Shown piece after piece: positions 31,803-40,998 of a stretch of 64,000 nucleotides of DNA. The position numbers were made by a program, and so were the translations under genes. Every line of letters begins with the position of its first letter. Positions within the stretch are counted from its first letter, which is position 1. Under the pieces are notes generated by a model. The model saw only the letters and a program-made list of their open reading frames with translations. It was not told the origin of the DNA and did no database searches. Source of the stretch: Paenibacillus aurantius (GTDB lineage Bacteria > Bacillota > Bacilli > Paenibacillales > NBRC-103111); the NCBI RefSeq assembly GCF_032268605.1, contig NZ_CP130318.1, positions 496,001 to 560,000 on the forward strand, written 5' to 3'.

Positions 31803-34085
31803 TCAGAGGGAGGAGCCGGCCGGACCGGAAGCGGACCGGAGCCGCTCCTGCTTGCGGTATTCGCCGGGCGGAAGGCCGGTTATCTTCTTGAACATGCGGA
31901 TGAAGGAGGTGACATTGCGGTAGCCGATCCGGGCGCTGATCTCCTGCACGCTCAGGTCGGTGGCCGCCAGCATCTCCTTCGCCTGGCGGATGCGCACGGC
32001 GTTCACATGCTCGCTGAAGTTGGCACCGGTCTTCTCCTTGATGTAGACCGAGAGATAGGCCATGGAGAGGTTGAGCTTGTCGGCCAGCTGGTCTAAAGAC
32101 AGATCATCCGCGTAACGGCTCTCGATGTACTCCAGGACGAAAGCGACCGTGGCGTCCTGCTCCTCCTTACGGGACTGGATGAGGGAAGCCGCCTTATGAA
32201 ACAGCTCCCGGTAAAACCGCTTGAACTGCTCCAGGGTGAAGCAGTCTTGGAGGGCCTCCTGCTCCCGCTGCCCGGGTGCGGCCTCCGCGTCCGCCCCGTA
32301 GGGCTCGAGAATTTTGGCCACCCTCGCGGTAACCCCAGCCGCCAATTCCCGGAGCTGGCGGATGCTCGCCCCCTTCCGGTCCATGGAGTCGAGGATTCGT
32401 TCCATGAAGGAGACGCAGAAGCCGTCATTGCCCGCCTGCAGGTTGGCGTACAGCTCCTGCTCCTGGGCGACGGTCAGCAGAAGCAGCTCCGGAACGTCCC
32501 GGCGTTCGCGGATAATCTGGTTCTCCTCGAGCGGACGTGCCTGGCGGGCCAGCTCCACGACCTCCTGATAGGCCTTGCTGAAGGGGGACGAAGCAGGGAA
32601 GACGGGGCTGACAGCGACCGTGACGAGAAGATAAGCCTTGTCCCGGTCGAGAATCGTGATCAGCATGCCGAGCACTTCCTCGAGCGCCTCCGGCACCCGT
32701 TCTCCCGGAATGAGCGAGAGAATCTGGTTGTTCTCGATCTGGAACGTATGGGCGGCCGGCATCCGTTCCGAAATGACGAGGTTGATGTATTCCTGGATGT
32801 AGTAGGCCATCCGGTCCGTCTTCAGTCCGTTCTCGGAAACGGGCTGCGTCCGGAAGTGAAGCTGATAGAGCACCAGAACGAAAGGCTCCTCCATGGTGGC
32901 GATATCCTTCCATTCGTTAATATCCGAGGTGATCGCCTTTAATTTATTGATGTAGCGGAAGCTCGTCAAGAGTGAGCGCTGGCCGAGCATTTCTCGGTGA
33001 ATGGTTTCCTTCTCCCTCATGAGCTCCCGGAGATTCCGGTGAATGAGATCGAATTCTTGAATGGAGCTGCGCAGCTGGACCGGGTCGCGCCGGAGGATGG
33101 AGGAGACCATCTGCTTCACGGGCCGGTGGATCTGCCGGCTGAAGAGGATCGAGGCCAGAATGCCGATGACGACGGAGACCGCGAAGATCACGAACAGGGT
33201 CAGGCTGGCGTTGCGGACCCGGGAGGTGATGCTCGCGGTCGGGACGGCGACGATATAAGTCAGGTCCGAAGCGGAGTCCTTCTCCGCAAAGAAATAATAG
33301 CTGTTGGCGAGCAGGTAGTCCGGGCCGCTGGCGAACGAGGGAATATCGGCGTCGGAAAGCGCATCAGAGGAACGGTACAGCAGGGTGCCGTCCTCCCGGC
33401 GGATGAAGAACTGCCGGTCATCCTCCGTTCCGTAGAACGCCTCCTGCAGCTGCTTCGCATCGAGCAGCGCGACGACCAGGTAATCCGAGGAAGGCATACG
33501 GAAGGAAAAAGGAATCAGGGGAACGGCAGCCGTGGAATTGAGCCCGCTCACCGTGAATTCGGCTTCGGGATGAAGCTTGTAGCTGCCGCTTCTCCCGAGC
33601 TCCCCCTTCCAGTAGGAGTACGGATAGGCTTTGCTTGAATAGAAGCGTGAGAACATCATCTCCGCTCCGACCGTCCCTTCCTTCTCCACCACGATATCCC
33701 CCGTTTGGTAGTAAACGAGCAGGTTGTTCAGGTAGAACATGGGGTTAAAGGCTTGGGGACGGAGCACCTTGAGCACGTCCGCGGCTTTCCAAATTTCCGG
33801 GTCGGCCGGATCCTGCGCATGCAGCTGACGGTTGAACGCCACCGTATATTCGCTGTTATAGATGTCGAACAACAGGGTTTTTACCCGTTCCAGGTGGGTC
33901 CGGTACCGCTCGGCCGTATTGTGGAGCATAAGGCGGTTGTATTGAATCACTTCCTTCTGAACGCCCCGGTTGAAGAGATGGAGGGACAGCGAGTTGAATA
34001 GGGAGAACAGCAGGATGATGCCGAGAAAGCTTATGAATAGCTTGAACACCAGGGTCTGGCGGTTCCAAATGGCCCAGTTCCTCAC
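31803..34085 (-). CDS. Membrane-bound AraC-family regulator with sensor domain
   Basis: 760 residues. Two membrane helices (about 14-36 and 298-318) enclose a ~260-residue outer sensor domain. A HAMP-like stretch (FSRQIHRPVKQMVSSI) and a large cytoplasmic linker follow, and the C-terminus (about 650-750) is a double helix-turn-helix AraC domain: YADDLSLDQLADKLNLSMAYLSVYIKEKTG, then ATDLSVQEISARIGYRNVTSFIRMFKKITG. This is the YesS/LplR-type regulator found next to LplABC-like carbohydrate importers. It is divergent from the importer at 34588 and probably controls it. Confidence 0.9.
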   Translation of the reverse strand: MRNWAIWNRQTLVFKLFISFLGIILLFSLFNSLSLHLFNRGVQKEVIQYNRLMLHNTAERYRTHLERVKTLLFDIYNSEYTVAFNRQLHAQDPADPEIWKAADVLKVLRPQAFNPMFYLNNLLVYYQTGDIVVEKEGTVGAEMMFSRFYSSKAYPYSYWKGELGRSGSYKLHPEAEFTVSGLNSTAAVPLIPFSFRMPSSDYLVVALLDAKQLQEAFYGTEDDRQFFIRREDGTLLYRSSDALSDADIPSFASGPDYLLANSYYFFAEKDSASDLTYIVAVPTASITSRVRNASLTLFVIFAVSVVIGILASILFSRQIHRPVKQMVSSILRRDPVQLRSSIQEFDLIHRNLRELMREKETIHREMLGQRSLLTSFRYINKLKAITSDINEWKDIATMEEPFVLVLYQLHFRTQPVSENGLKTDRMAYYIQEYINLVISERMPAAHTFQIENNQILSLIPGERVPEALEEVLGMLITILDRDKAYLLVTVAVSPVFPASSPFSKAYQEVVELARQARPLEENQIIRERRDVPELLLLTVAQEQELYANLQAGNDGFCVSFMERILDSMDRKGASIRQLRELAAGVTARVAKILEPYGADAEAAPGQREQEALQDCFTLEQFKRFYRELFHKAASLIQSRKEEQDATVAFVLEYIESRYADDLSLDQLADKLNLSMAYLSVYIKEKTGANFSEHVNAVRIRQAKEMLAATDLSVQEISARIGYRNVTSFIRMFKKITGLPPGEYRKQERLRSASGPAGSSL

Positions 34086-34296
34086 AAGGATGACTCCCTT
34101 ATCGGTTAGAATAAGCCTTTCTTATTAATTAAAGCTCGCTAGGCTCCCTGTATTGTACCCGAAGGAGGAAAAGAACGGAAATATGCTATTTTTCCGAATG
34201 TTATCTTTATTTTGGGTGGGCAAAGGCAGGGCTAATTTTCGGAACAAGTGTCAATTCCCATCCCCGTGCCCGTCTGCTATGCTCCGTTAAGAACTG

Positions 34297-34384
34297 GTGC
34301 ATTTTCGGCAAATGAAGTTCTGCTTTTGATTTTCGTGCGTATAGGGAGGGGTTTCTTACCAACAAAGTTACCGGAGAAGGCACT
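34297..34384 (+). repeat. Intergenic repeat element, copy B
   Basis: 88 bp with inverted ends GTGCATTTTCGG and CCGGAGAAGGCAC (imperfect), sharing CAAATGA-TTCTGCTTTT, TTTTCGTGCG and CAAAGTTACCGGA with copy A at 30407. It lies in the 500-bp gap (34086-34587) between the divergent regulator and importer genes, which holds no gene. Confidence 0.7.
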
Positions 34385-34445
34385 AGAACGGACTCCGGAA
34401 AGCGCGGGCCGGCTTAATCATTTCTTAACCTGGTGCTAACGCGGC

Positions 34446-34466
34446 TCGTACATTAGTTCCGTACGA
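34446..34466 (+). promoter_or_regulatory. Inverted repeat upstream of the sugar importer
   Basis: TCGTAC, nine bases, GTACGA: a perfect 6-9-6 inverted repeat about 120 bp before the first permease gene. It may be the site of the divergent AraC-type regulator; no proof. Confidence 0.3.
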
Positions 34467-34587
34467 TGAATCTTGCCGGTCGTTTTAACGCGTGAATCCA
34501 TCGCTGCTCGACATCATTGACCGCTTGCTTGTTTGGTTACAAGCTTCTTCCATTCCTTATATATAGACGAAAGCAGGTGAGTTCACT

Positions 34588-35550
34588 TTGAGGAAGCATG
34601 CCTCCTTGCCGGTGGTGCAGGCGGGTCCCGGGTCCCGCACGGGAAGCTCGGTCATCGTCAAACGGCTTCGCCGCAACTGGGACCTGTATCTGCTGATTCT
34701 GCCGGTCCTGGTCTTCTTCGTCATATTCGAGTACGTGCCCATGTACGGGGTCCAGATCGCTTTCAAGAACTTCATTGCCACCAAGGGCATTTGGGGAAGT
34801 CCGTGGGTCGGCTTCCGGCACTTCGAGCGGTTCTTCGAAAGCTATTATTTCTGGAGGCTTATCACGAACACTCTTGGCATCGGGCTGTACCAGCTGGTGG
34901 TTGGCTTTCCCGTTCCGATCCTTCTCGCCCTGATGATCAACGAGGTTCGATCGAAGAAGTTCAGCCGTTTGGTCCAAACGGTTACGTATGCGCCGCATTT
35001 TCTATCCACGGTGGTTCTGGTCGGCATGCTGTACATCTTCCTGTCACCCCAGACGGGGCTCGTGAACCTGATGCTTTCCTGGCTCGGCGGCAGCCGGATC
35101 GATTTTCTGACAGAACCCGCCTGGTTCAAAAGCGTCTATGTCCTCTCGGGCGTGTGGCAGCAGATGGGATGGAGCTCCATCATCTACCTGGCGGCGCTGA
35201 CCGGCATCGACCCGCAGCTGCATGAAGCGGCACGGGTGGACGGGGCGACCCGCTGGCAGCGGATCTGGCACGTCAATCTGCCGGGCATTCTGCCGACGAT
35301 CACCATCCTGCTCATTCTGCATATGGGCACGCTGCTCAGCGTCGGGTTCGAGAAGGTCTATCTCCTTCAGAACTCGCTTAACATGACGGCTTCGGATGTC
35401 ATCGCCACCCATGTGTATCACAAGGGGATCATCGACGGGCAGTACAGCTATTCGGCGGCCGTCGGGCTTTTTAACTCGGTCATCAATTTCATTCTTCTTA
35501 TCTCCGTCAACCGGATCGCCCGGAAAATGAACGGAACGAGTCTATGGTAG
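34588..35550 (+). CDS. LplB-type sugar ABC permease
   Basis: 320 residues from a TTG start with AGCAGGTGAG upstream. Six membrane helices (first about 35-54), MYGVQIAFKNFIATKGIWGSPWVGFRHFERFF typical for LplB/YtcP-type permeases, and the EAA loop EAARVDGATRWQRIWHVNLPG (about 212-232). No ATPase gene is nearby, as usual for this group, which share MsmX-like ATPases. It works with the permease and binding protein that follow. Confidence 0.9.
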   Translation: MRKHASLPVVQAGPGSRTGSSVIVKRLRRNWDLYLLILPVLVFFVIFEYVPMYGVQIAFKNFIATKGIWGSPWVGFRHFERFFESYYFWRLITNTLGIGLYQLVVGFPVPILLALMINEVRSKKFSRLVQTVTYAPHFLSTVVLVGMLYIFLSPQTGLVNLMLSWLGGSRIDFLTEPAWFKSVYVLSGVWQQMGWSSIIYLAALTGIDPQLHEAARVDGATRWQRIWHVNLPGILPTITILLILHMGTLLSVGFEKVYLLQNSLNMTASDVIATHVYHKGIIDGQYSYSAAVGLFNSVINFILLISVNRIARKMNGTSLW

Positions 35551-35560
35551 GAGGCAGACC

Positions 35561-36445
35561 ATGAACAATCAGACCACGGGGGATAAAATCTTTGATGCGG
35601 CCGTTCATACGGCCCTAGCCGTCATCTGCGTCATCGTGCTGTACCCGCTGTTCTTCGTCCTGATCGCTTCCTTCAGCAGCCCGGATACGGTTATGCGCGG
35701 AGAGGTATGGCTCTGGCCTAAGAACATCAGCTGGATCGGGTATACCAAAATTTTTAACAATAACGAGATTCTGTCCGGCTACTTGAACACCATTCTCTAC
35801 ACGGTCGTCGGAACGTCCATCAACCTTATCCTGTCGGTAGCGGCCGCTTATCCGCTTTCGCGCAAGGATTTCTACGGACGCGGGATCATTTCCGTCCTCG
35901 TCGTCTTCACGATGTTCTTCAGCGGCGGAATGGTTCCGGCTTATCTGCTCGTCAAGCAGCTCGGCATGCTAAATACGATGTGGGCGCTCATCATTCCGGG
36001 AGCCGTCTCCGTCTATAACATTCTGATCATGCGGACGTTCTTCCAGGAAGGCATCCCCTACGAAATGCAGGAGGCGGCCTCCATTGACGGCTGCTCCAAC
36101 CTGGGGACGCTTGTCCGCATCGTGCTGCCGCTGTCCATGCCCATCCTCGCTGTCATGATTCTGTTCTACAGCGTGGGCCACTGGAACGCTTATTTTAACG
36201 CTCTGATGTACCTGAATGACCGGGCGAAATACCCGCTTCAGCTGTTTCTCCGGGAAATCCTGATCCAGGGGCAGATGCAGGAGATGGTGGGGGTAGGGGA
36301 CAACTCCAATGCCCGCAATGTGATGGAAGGCGAAGCGATCAAGTATGCCCTCGTCATCGTGGCGAATCTGCCGGTTCTTGTGCTGTACCCGTTCCTTCAG
36401 AAGTATTTCGTGAAGGGCGTCATGATAGGGGCCGTCAAAGGGTAG
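35561..36445 (+). CDS. YtcP/LplC-type sugar ABC permease
   Basis: 294 residues, six membrane helices. The carbohydrate-permease segment QEAASIDGCSNLGTLVRIVLPLSMPILAVM (about 171-200) is the EAA loop, and the end is the family-typical YFVKGVMIGAVKG. TAGGAGGCAGACC precedes the ATG. Second half of the permease pair, ten bases after the first. Confidence 0.9.
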   Translation: MNNQTTGDKIFDAAVHTALAVICVIVLYPLFFVLIASFSSPDTVMRGEVWLWPKNISWIGYTKIFNNNEILSGYLNTILYTVVGTSINLILSVAAAYPLSRKDFYGRGIISVLVVFTMFFSGGMVPAYLLVKQLGMLNTMWALIIPGAVSVYNILIMRTFFQEGIPYEMQEAASIDGCSNLGTLVRIVLPLSMPILAVMILFYSVGHWNAYFNALMYLNDRAKYPLQLFLREILIQGQMQEMVGVGDNSNARNVMEGEAIKYALVIVANLPVLVLYPFLQKYFVKGVMIGAVKG

Positions 36446-36545
36446 TTACTGGCAAGCGAATCCTCTCCTGAAGGCAGGCGGTAAGCTCCGCCGGCTGTTC
36501 ATGGGGAAGCCATAGATTCACAATCACAATAGGGAGGCCAAACAA

Positions 36546-38177
36546 ATGGAACGAGCGAGAAAATGGGGGGCGGCCGCGTTAACGGTAGCGTTGACAGGCG
36601 GTCTGCTGGCAGGCTGCGGCAAAGGAGGAGACGGAGCGGGAGGCAAGCCGGCGGAGGGAGCCAAGGAAGTGGCCAATCTGAACCCGTCGGGCTTTCCGAT
36701 CGCGAAGGAGCCGATCAACCTGACGTTCTTCACAGGCAAGGCGGCCACGAACGGCAACAACTTCGAGGAAACGCTCGTCTGGAAGGAATATGCGAAGAAA
36801 TCCGGCATTAACGTGACCTTTCAACTCGTGCCGTTCGAGAATTTGACGGAGAAACGCAATCTTGCCCTGGCCGGGGGTGACTATCCCGATGCGTTCTATT
36901 CGGCTCGGGTTCCCGCCACCGACCTGATGAAATACGGGGCGCAGGGAACGTTCATCAAGCTGAACGACCTGATCGACCAGTACGCGCCGAATTTCAAGAA
37001 GCTGCTGGAGAAATACCCCGATCTGAAGAAGGGGCTCACCATGCCCGACGGCAACATCTACTCCTTCCCGTCCTTCTACAGCCCGGATTTCCTGCCGATG
37101 CTGATCGGGACGCCGCTTTGGGTCAAGAAGGACTGGCTCGATAAGTTGAACCTGAAGGAGCCGACAACGACAGACGAATTCTACACGTATCTGAAGAAAG
37201 TCAAAGAGACGGATCTTAATGGTAACGGCCAGGCGGACGAAATTCCGTATGCCGGAGAGGGCATCAACCCGCTGTTCGATCAGATCAAGGGCGCTTGGGG
37301 CTTCGGAAACCGCGGGCTGGGGCACAAATTCGTCGATGTGGATCCGGCCACGAATAACCTGCGCTTCTTCCGGACCGATCCGAAGTATAAAGAGGTTATC
37401 GAGTATGTAAGGAAGCTCTACACCGAAGGGCTGATCGACAAGGAGATTTTCACGACCAAGACGGCGGCTCTGTACGCCAAGGGACAGACCGGGATTTTCG
37501 GATCGACGATCAACCCGAGCCCGGTTACCCAGATCAACCAGCCGGGCTACATCGGGCTGGGCGCTCTGAAAGGGCCGCACGGCGACCAGCTGTACACCCA
37601 TGTGAAGGTGCCGGCTGTCTGGCCGGGGGCGTTCGTCATCACCGACAAGAACAAATATCCCGAGGCGACCGTGCGCTGGATGGACTACTTCTTCGGAGAT
37701 GAGGGGGCTACCTTCTATTTTATGGGCCTCGAAGGGCAGACGTACCGCAAAACAGCGGACGGCAAGCTAGAGTTCGTGGAGAGCATCACGAAGAATCCGG
37801 AGGGGCTGACGATGGACCAGGCGCTGGCCAAGTCCATTACGTGGCTCGGCGGAAGCTATCCCGGCTATGTGCAGGAGAAATATTTCAAAGGCTCCGAAAC
37901 CTTGCCGGGCAACATCGAGGTCGGCCAGAAGGCCGAGCCGAACAAGCTGAAGGAGCTGTGGAACAATTTCAACTTCACGGAAGAGGAGAACGAGTTCCGC
38001 TCGACCGTCGGCACGGATATTCAGAATTACATCGGGGAGATGGAGGCCAAGTTCGTGACAGGCGCCGCTCCCATGTCGGATTGGGATAAATACACGGCGG
38101 CCGTTCAGAAGATGGGAGTCGACCAGTACATGAAGATCTACAAGCAGGCCTACGACCGTTACAAGAACAGCAAGTAA
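36546..38177 (+). CDS. Extracellular sugar-binding lipoprotein (LipO/YtcQ-like)
   Basis: 543 residues. Signal peptide with lipobox LLAGC (Cys24), then the large two-lobed carbohydrate-binding fold of the YtcQ family; DLNGNGQADEIPYAGEG (about 220-236) is the calcium-binding-like EF motif common in these proteins. AGGGAGGCC precedes the ATG. It lies 100 bp after the permease and is the last gene of the importer, ended by a strong terminator. Substrate unknown; related systems take up plant or algal oligosaccharides. Confidence 0.9.
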   Translation: MERARKWGAAALTVALTGGLLAGCGKGGDGAGGKPAEGAKEVANLNPSGFPIAKEPINLTFFTGKAATNGNNFEETLVWKEYAKKSGINVTFQLVPFENLTEKRNLALAGGDYPDAFYSARVPATDLMKYGAQGTFIKLNDLIDQYAPNFKKLLEKYPDLKKGLTMPDGNIYSFPSFYSPDFLPMLIGTPLWVKKDWLDKLNLKEPTTTDEFYTYLKKVKETDLNGNGQADEIPYAGEGINPLFDQIKGAWGFGNRGLGHKFVDVDPATNNLRFFRTDPKYKEVIEYVRKLYTEGLIDKEIFTTKTAALYAKGQTGIFGSTINPSPVTQINQPGYIGLGALKGPHGDQLYTHVKVPAVWPGAFVITDKNKYPEATVRWMDYFFGDEGATFYFMGLEGQTYRKTADGKLEFVESITKNPEGLTMDQALAKSITWLGGSYPGYVQEKYFKGSETLPGNIEVGQKAEPNKLKELWNNFNFTEEENEFRSTVGTDIQNYIGEMEAKFVTGAAPMSDWDKYTAAVQKMGVDQYMKIYKQAYDRYKNSK

Positions 38178-38184
38178 CGAAGAA

Positions 38185-38236
38185 GGGGAGCGGACCGGTA
38201 CAGTCGGATCGACTGTAGGGGACGCTCTCTTTTTTG
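38185..38236 (+). terminator. Intrinsic terminator
   Basis: Long stem with inner TACAGTCG/CGACTGTA and outer GGGAGCG/CGCTCTC pairing, then T6. Confidence 0.85.
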
Positions 38237-38377
38237 TGGGAAGAAGCGAACCGAAGGGCCGGAATGTAAAAAAATGCATACGGCCGAAGAACCTGCCTAT
38301 GGACACCGGACGAGCCGTATTCTAAAGTGAGGACAGGGGCCCCTTCATGACATCCACCAAAGGAGTTGAAATGAGGT

Positions 38378-40765
38378 ATGGCTTTGCCCACTGGGACACG
38401 ACGGATGACCCTCATCCGGTTTCTTATTCTTCTGACCCTGTTATCGGCCGGACTTCCCCTATCTTCGGCCACTGCAGCCTCAGACTCCCCGTCCTCTTCG
38501 GGGAAGGGGCTTAAGCTGAAGGTCATGTCCTATAACATCAACAACGGACGGGGAACGGATGGAGTTAACGACCTGGCCCGCATAGCGGACGTGATCCGCG
38601 GCTCCGGTGCCGAGGTTGTCGGGCTTCAGGCGGTGGACCGGTTCTATTCCAGTCGAAGCGGGTATGAGGACCAGGCCAAGAAACTGGCGGAGCTGCTTGG
38701 GATGCATTATGCCTTTGGAGCTACAGTGGACCTGGATCCGGAACCTGGAAGGACCGAGCGGAGGCAGTTCGGCACCGCCATCCTGAGCAAGTACCCGATC
38801 CTGTCTTCGAATTTGAATCTGCTGTCCCACTCTGGAACGGAGAAAAGGGCACTGTTCGAGGCTTTGCTTGATGTTGATGGAACGAAGGTCCGGTTCTATA
38901 CGACCCATATGGACACCTCGGCTTCCGTCCGGTTAACCGAAGCCGGCGAGATCGCTTCCCTTATCGGGTCGAGAACGGAGCCGGGGATCGCGGCCGTTTA
39001 CGCCAACGCCCTTCCGGGAAGCCCGGAGGTGCAGAGGCTGCTCGGCACCTTGGCCGACTCCTTCTTCGATCAAAGCACGGCCGGAACCACGCCCTCGTAT
39101 CTGCCTACCAAGAGGGTCAGCTATCTTTTGTCTACGCCGGAATGGGAGCTGGGCGAGGCCCGGGTGATCTCATCCCTGGCCTCCACCCATCTTCCGATCG
39201 TGAGTGAGCTGACCCTGAATCCGGACGCCCGGCTTCATCCCGATCTGAAATCGCTCGCGTATGCCGATCAAACCATAACGGAAATGGCGGGGAATGCTTT
39301 GAAGGTAAAGCTTAACGGATATTATACGAACGGAACGGTCCGGGACGTAACGGAATGGGCCGCTTACCACAGCAGCCGCCCGGAGGTGGCGGACATTACC
39401 GCGCCGGGTGTCATCCAGACGAAGGCCGCCGGGGTTTCCGTCATTAAGGCGGTCTACGGAGGGCAGACGGCGGAGCTTCCGCTCACGGTGTATCTCACCC
39501 GCAATGCGGATCTGGAGACGCTTCTCGTAGACGGGAAGCCAATTCAGGAATTTACAGCCGACCGGCTGTTCTACGAGCGGATTCTTCCGGACGGCGCGGT
39601 CCGTGTCCCTAAGGTTACGGCTGAGGCGGCGGATCCCAATGCCCGGGTGACCGTCTATGCCCCGAATGCCGTTCCCGGGAATGCCTATGTGGTGGTGACG
39701 GCGGACGACGGGACCACGACCAAGGAATACCGGCTCTCCTTCACGAAGCAGAAGGGCGAGGAGCATGTTCCTTTTAAGGTAATGTCGTTCAATATTCATC
39801 ATGGCGCGGACGCCGGCAATGTCTATGACCTGGAGAGGATCGCCGCCGTCATCCGGGAATCCGGAGCGGACCTCATCGGGCTTCAGGAAGTGGACCGGTA
39901 CTACTCAAGCCGAAGCAATAATGAGGACACGATCGCCAGGCTGGCCGGCATGCTAGGCATGCACTACGCGTACGGCGCCAATCTGGACAGGGAGCCGGCC
40001 GCGCCGGGCCAGCCCCGCAGCCAATACGGGACGGCGGTGCTGAGCAAATACCCGATCCTCTACGCGGAGAATCACCTCTTGACGAGCTACGGCCAGGAGC
40101 AGCGGGGCCTATTGGAAACGAGGGTGGAGATCGAAGGCACTCCCGTCACCTTCTATTCCACCCACCTCGGACTGGATGCCGCCCAGCAGAAAGTTCAAAC
40201 CGAGGAGCTGCTTGCTATTACGGGGAGCCGATCCGGAGCGCAGATTGTGGTAGGGGACTTCAACGCGAAGCCTGAGACCCCGGACATGAGGATGATGGCT
40301 CAGGCCTTCCAGGAGCCTTTCGTGGACCGGCCGGATGCGTATACTTTTGATGCCGAAGCCCCAAGCTCCAAAATCGACTACATCTGGGCGAACGAGCAGG
40401 TGCTTGTCGGAGACCGCTCGGAGGCTCAGGTCATCGACACCCAAGCGTCCGATCACCGTCCGATTATCAGCACCCTGTATGTCAAACGCGCGCCTCAGAA
40501 GCCCGTCTCGCTAGCCCTGGATCCGCAGGAGTGGCAGGCCCAACCGGGAGAAACGGTTCCGATTAAGGCTATCCTGACCTACGAGGACGGAACGACCCGC
40601 GAGGTGACCGGCTCGGTGAAGTTCGCCCATACCCAGGGATCCGTCGCTTCGGTTAATGTGCACGGAATCGTTAAGGCCCACCGGCCGGGAACCGCCGCCA
40701 TCACGGCGGTGTACGAAGGGCTCAGGGCGGAGTTGAAGGTCAACGTGACAGGGGAGCGGAAGTAA
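38378..40765 (+). CDS. Secreted tandem endonuclease/exonuclease/phosphatase protein with Ig-like domains
   Basis: 795 residues. Signal peptide at about 10-34. First EEP domain (about 46-280): VMSYNINNG, LQAVDR, TTHMD. Then a Big2-like domain (about 290-370), a cadherin-like Ig domain (to about 460), a second EEP domain (about 465-705) with LQEVDR, STHLG, GDFNAKP, DYIWA and ASDHRP, and a C-terminal Big2 domain. The second copy keeps all catalytic residues; the first has lost the Glu (Ala85), the DxN Asp, the later Asp and the DH Asp. The active domain may cleave DNA or phosphodiesters outside the cell. AAAGGAG lies twelve bases before the ATG; Met10 is a possible alternative start. Confidence 0.85.
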   Translation: MALPTGTRRMTLIRFLILLTLLSAGLPLSSATAASDSPSSSGKGLKLKVMSYNINNGRGTDGVNDLARIADVIRGSGAEVVGLQAVDRFYSSRSGYEDQAKKLAELLGMHYAFGATVDLDPEPGRTERRQFGTAILSKYPILSSNLNLLSHSGTEKRALFEALLDVDGTKVRFYTTHMDTSASVRLTEAGEIASLIGSRTEPGIAAVYANALPGSPEVQRLLGTLADSFFDQSTAGTTPSYLPTKRVSYLLSTPEWELGEARVISSLASTHLPIVSELTLNPDARLHPDLKSLAYADQTITEMAGNALKVKLNGYYTNGTVRDVTEWAAYHSSRPEVADITAPGVIQTKAAGVSVIKAVYGGQTAELPLTVYLTRNADLETLLVDGKPIQEFTADRLFYERILPDGAVRVPKVTAEAADPNARVTVYAPNAVPGNAYVVVTADDGTTTKEYRLSFTKQKGEEHVPFKVMSFNIHHGADAGNVYDLERIAAVIRESGADLIGLQEVDRYYSSRSNNEDTIARLAGMLGMHYAYGANLDREPAAPGQPRSQYGTAVLSKYPILYAENHLLTSYGQEQRGLLETRVEIEGTPVTFYSTHLGLDAAQQKVQTEELLAITGSRSGAQIVVGDFNAKPETPDMRMMAQAFQEPFVDRPDAYTFDAEAPSSKIDYIWANEQVLVGDRSEAQVIDTQASDHRPIISTLYVKRAPQKPVSLALDPQEWQAQPGETVPIKAILTYEDGTTREVTGSVKFAHTQGSVASVNVHGIVKAHRPGTAAITAVYEGLRAELKVNVTGERK

Positions 40766-40833
40766 CCCGCTTCGGCTAGTAAGTAAGGCTTCGTCATGCC
40801 GAATCTCCCTGGAGTTGGGGGTAAATGACAAAA

Positions 40834-40868
40834 GAAACGGTCATCTGGAAGTTCAGATGGCCGTTTTT
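40834..40868 (+). terminator. Intrinsic terminator
   Basis: AAACGGTCATCTG pairs with CAGATGGCCGTTT around GAAGTT, followed by T5. Confidence 0.9.
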
Positions 40869-40899
40869 GCTGTTTCAAAAGGAGTATTTAAATTTCACC

Positions 40900-40927
40900 T
40901 AAAGGTTATGGGACCCTTAGCCGATAT
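40900..40927 (+). promoter_or_regulatory. SigD (sigma-28) type promoter
   Basis: TAAA (40900-40903), 16 bp, GCCGATAT (40920-40927). This is the SigD consensus of motility and autolysin genes in Bacillus (TAAA-N14-16-GCCGATAT). It lies about 70 bp before the heme-oxygenase-fold gene. Confidence 0.6.
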
Positions 40928-40998
40928 TAATAAAGGGTTGGAAAAGTAACCCAAATTATGCCGTCTCTTGGGTACGGCGAACAGAAGGAGAGAGATCA

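Noticed and set aside
36579-37601. A 340-codon antisense frame over the LipO-like gene
   Set aside because: Same reason: a shadow in a GC-rich gene, without family features.
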